DNA of 64,000 nucleotides from Dioscorea cayenensis subsp. rotundata (taxonomy: Eukaryota > Streptophyta > Magnoliopsida > Dioscoreales > Dioscoreaceae). The position numbers and the translations under genes are program-made. Positions 62,039-64,000 of this stretch are shown here, piece after piece; the stretch's first letter is position 1; every line of letters begins with the position of its first letter. The notes beneath the pieces were generated by a model. The model was given only the letters and a program-made list of their open reading frames with translations. It made no database searches and was not told where the DNA came from. The DNA is taken from positions 19,250,345 through 19,314,344 of the forward strand of contig NC_052482.1 in the NCBI RefSeq assembly GCF_009730915.1, in the 5' to 3' direction.

Positions 62039-62528
62039 CAATGAGTATTTTTTTATAAAATATGAACAAATCATGCCATAGATATAGACAGATTTGAAAT
62101 TAATAGCTCAACATATATGTGACTTTACACTGCATGAATTAAAATTCGAATCCATCTTCTCGATAAAAACACAAATATTCTATGCAAAAATACTGCTCTT
62201 AGATTTAGTAGTACTACTCACATTATATCTGTTCAAATAAGTTATAGGTAGGTTTTTTGTGGGAAGAGTTGTATCTCTCTCCTCCAGAATAGCATGGCAA
62301 GAGAGATTTTTTTAGCTCGGTACGATTTTTGTAAATTTTCTAGGCGTATATGTGGCAAAACTTTTATTGTCCTATGTGGAACTTAGCCGAGCTAATATAT
62401 CTTTCTATGGGATTGATAAACTATTTGTAACTGGTGTATTTTTATAATCTTTTTTTAACAAAAACCTTTAAGTGAGTGTATTTGTTACCTATTGTCAAAA
62501 AATTTAAAACAAAGGAACTGAACTCAAG
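61601..62528. other. AT-rich intergenic region
   Basis: (AAT)n at about 62005-62032; otherwise nothing recognisable. Confidence 0.4.
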
Positions 62529-62540
62529 TTTAATAATTTT

Positions 62541-63493
62541 TTTTTTTGAATAAAGAAGAGTACGGAGAAATACAGCGGTCTGAGACAACAAGAAGAACTA
62601 GAAATAAAAACGGTCTAAAATCCTCACCAGAGATGAGGAGAACAGCGAATAGAACAATAAAAAAGTAGAGAGGGACAACAAGAGTAAGGTAATAGGCTGG
62701 ATCGGCGAAGGCTACCGTCTGGAGACATAGGCATGTCCAGCAGTAAATAGAGAAGAACTACTCTAAATCAGTAATGTGCGCCTAATCGCCGATATGATCC
62801 GTATGTCTGGTGCTCAGAAAGTTGAGGGAGCGTTTGATTCTCTGGGAGGCCTCTGAAGTTTCCTGCTGATGAGACCCGGTATCTGTTGAAAGCCAAGAAA
62901 GTAGCATATTAGCAGACTTGTAAATTATAGAGAAGACATGTGAACAATTATGATTAAAGATGCGATTGTTTGTTTCCAGCCAAATAGTCCAGATGATGGC
63001 TCTAGAACAAAGATCCCACAGATTTCTAAAAGAAGAAGGTAAAGTAGGGATCCAATTGGACCAGATATTGGAAACTGAGGGTGTAGAGGAATCAATATCA
63101 AGGATTTGTCTGAAAAAAAGACCAAATACGCTTTGAGAATTTACACTCCAGGAAGAAGTGTTCCACTATTTCTGAGTTATTGTGACATAGAATGCATGTG
63201 TCATGGCGTTTGGATTGCAGCCTTTTTTGAATAAATTTTCAAGAGTAAGAATTTTGTTTTCCCTGGCCAGCCAATAGAATAAAGTTACTTTGCTTGAAGA
63301 TTTGAGTTTCCAAAAATGAGAATATAGCTGACTGCGAAGTCCTCCATCGATTAAGAAATTGTAGAATGATTTAACAGTGAAAATACCATTTTTCTCAAGA
63401 GGCCAAGAATATGTGTTCTCTTTATCGAAAAGAAGATAGAATGGTGTTAATCCTGCCAGAAAAAAGATTTATTTTTTGATAGATTTTGATAAT
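62541..63493 (-). mobile_element. 5'-truncated L1-like LINE, zinc-binding tail
   Basis: Minus strand: WPLEKNGIFTVKSFYNFLID, LFYWLARENKILTLENLFKK, CILCHNNSEIVEHFFLECK-like residues with a frame break, then SKRIWSFF. The layout is the same as in the 29.4-kb LINE (LFCWLAGEDKILTLSNLFKK), and the 53.5-kb copy shares FSVKSFYNFLNDGGLR. The 3' tail GAATAAAG lies at the left edge. TTTAATAATTTT at 62529-62540 recurs at 63494-63505 and may be the target duplication, though both are AT-rich. Confidence 0.75.
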
Positions 63494-64000
63494 TTTAATA
63501 ATTTTAAAGTATGCTTTAATAATAATTTTTTTTATAAAAAAATATACACCATAATTTTATTAAAAACATAAGCCGGCTACGCGGCATGTAATAATAGAAA
63601 ATAAAAGAGATTACACCCCACTAGTAACCCACTATTAGTGGATGAAGACTATCAAAATTCAAAAGAGACGGTGGTAAGAACTGGTGCCTCTAGAAGCACA
63701 ATCTTGAGTTGTTGTTAGGGACGTCAACTCGGCAGCAGTGGTTACATACTTATGTCATCAAGACAAGAGGGAGGGTACTCAAAACTTTGTTTGACCGTGG
63801 AAATTGGATCCTTCAATTTTTTTTTTAAATAGAGAAATTATATTTTATTAAAAAAAAAAAAAAATACATGGCAAACATGAAAGTTTCTTTTTGTCTTTGC
63901 CTCGGGTGAGTTGTGTGGTTTTTGTTCAGTCTATACTTCCCCTTTTTAAGATAAATGTGATTTATTCACTTTTTTTTTTTTAAATAAACACATAAAAAAA
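63494..64000. other. unassigned AT-rich end of the window
   Basis: A more GC-balanced patch at about 63560-63800 (AAGCCGGCTACGCGGCATG, ACCCACTATTAGTGG) looks like a transposon remnant without protein similarity I can name. GTGATTTATTCACTTT near 63956 repeats the LINE-tail phrase. Confidence 0.35.

Noticed and set aside
1-64000. CRISPR array, prokaryotic operon or phage-like system
   Set aside because: No regularly spaced repeats and no bacterial-type gene organisation; all genes are intron-containing plant genes.

Overview
The window is nuclear DNA of a flowering plant. Every recognisable gene has plant GT-AG introns, and the gene set is plant-specific: a KRP cell-cycle inhibitor, PGR5, a CESA4-type cellulose synthase, CER1, an inositol transporter and a MIK2-like LRR receptor kinase. 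The AT-rich intergenic DNA, long SSRs and L1-like LINEs fit a mid-sized plant genome. The CESA4 protein resembles the rice orthologue closely, so I lean towards a non-grass monocot, but that is inference.

Layout. 1-119 may be the start of a leftward S-phase gene, with telo-box and E2F sites at 238-353. KRP lies at 3070-6120 (+). A DExH1-type RNA helicase occupies 7232-14801 (-), with BARD1/ROW1 divergent from it at 16135-20008 (+) behind its own E2F-like sites. A small protein ending in a CaaX-like box is at 20760-22513 (+). 22.5-30.9 kb is repeat-rich and gene-free, and includes a 5'-truncated LINE with a 12-bp target duplication. CER1 (30951-33698, +) and PGR5 (33883-34349, -) converge. An INT-type inositol transporter is at 34828-37491 (-) and CESA4 at 41343-45817 (+), with a tRNA-Gly(GCC) gene antisense inside a CESA4 intron. 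An MO1-like FAD monooxygenase is at 46311-47890 (+). Its broken second copy (53856-55887) is separated from it by nested LINE debris and is split by a PIF/Harbinger-like MITE. A MIK2-like LRR receptor kinase is at 56414-60160 (-), followed by more LINE remnants.

The dominant oddity is frameshifts. Eight conserved genes carry about 26 frame breaks. Nearly all read as one extra base, usually one base too many in a short homopolymer. Removing the extra bases makes every reconstructed coding length divisible by three and close to the family length (DExH1 997 aa, CESA4 1048 aa, CER1 617 aa, BARD1 681 aa, INT 577 aa). I read this as residual insertion error in a long-read assembly, concentrated in the multicopy genes (MO1, LRR kinase), rather than wholesale gene death. 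CDS spans are given as gene extents, with exons listed in the evidence.

Functionally the genes are independent housekeeping and developmental loci, not a cluster. The loosest themes are cell cycle and DNA repair on the left (E2F promoter, KRP, BARD1) and cell surface, wall and photosynthesis in the middle (CER1, PGR5, INT, CESA4).
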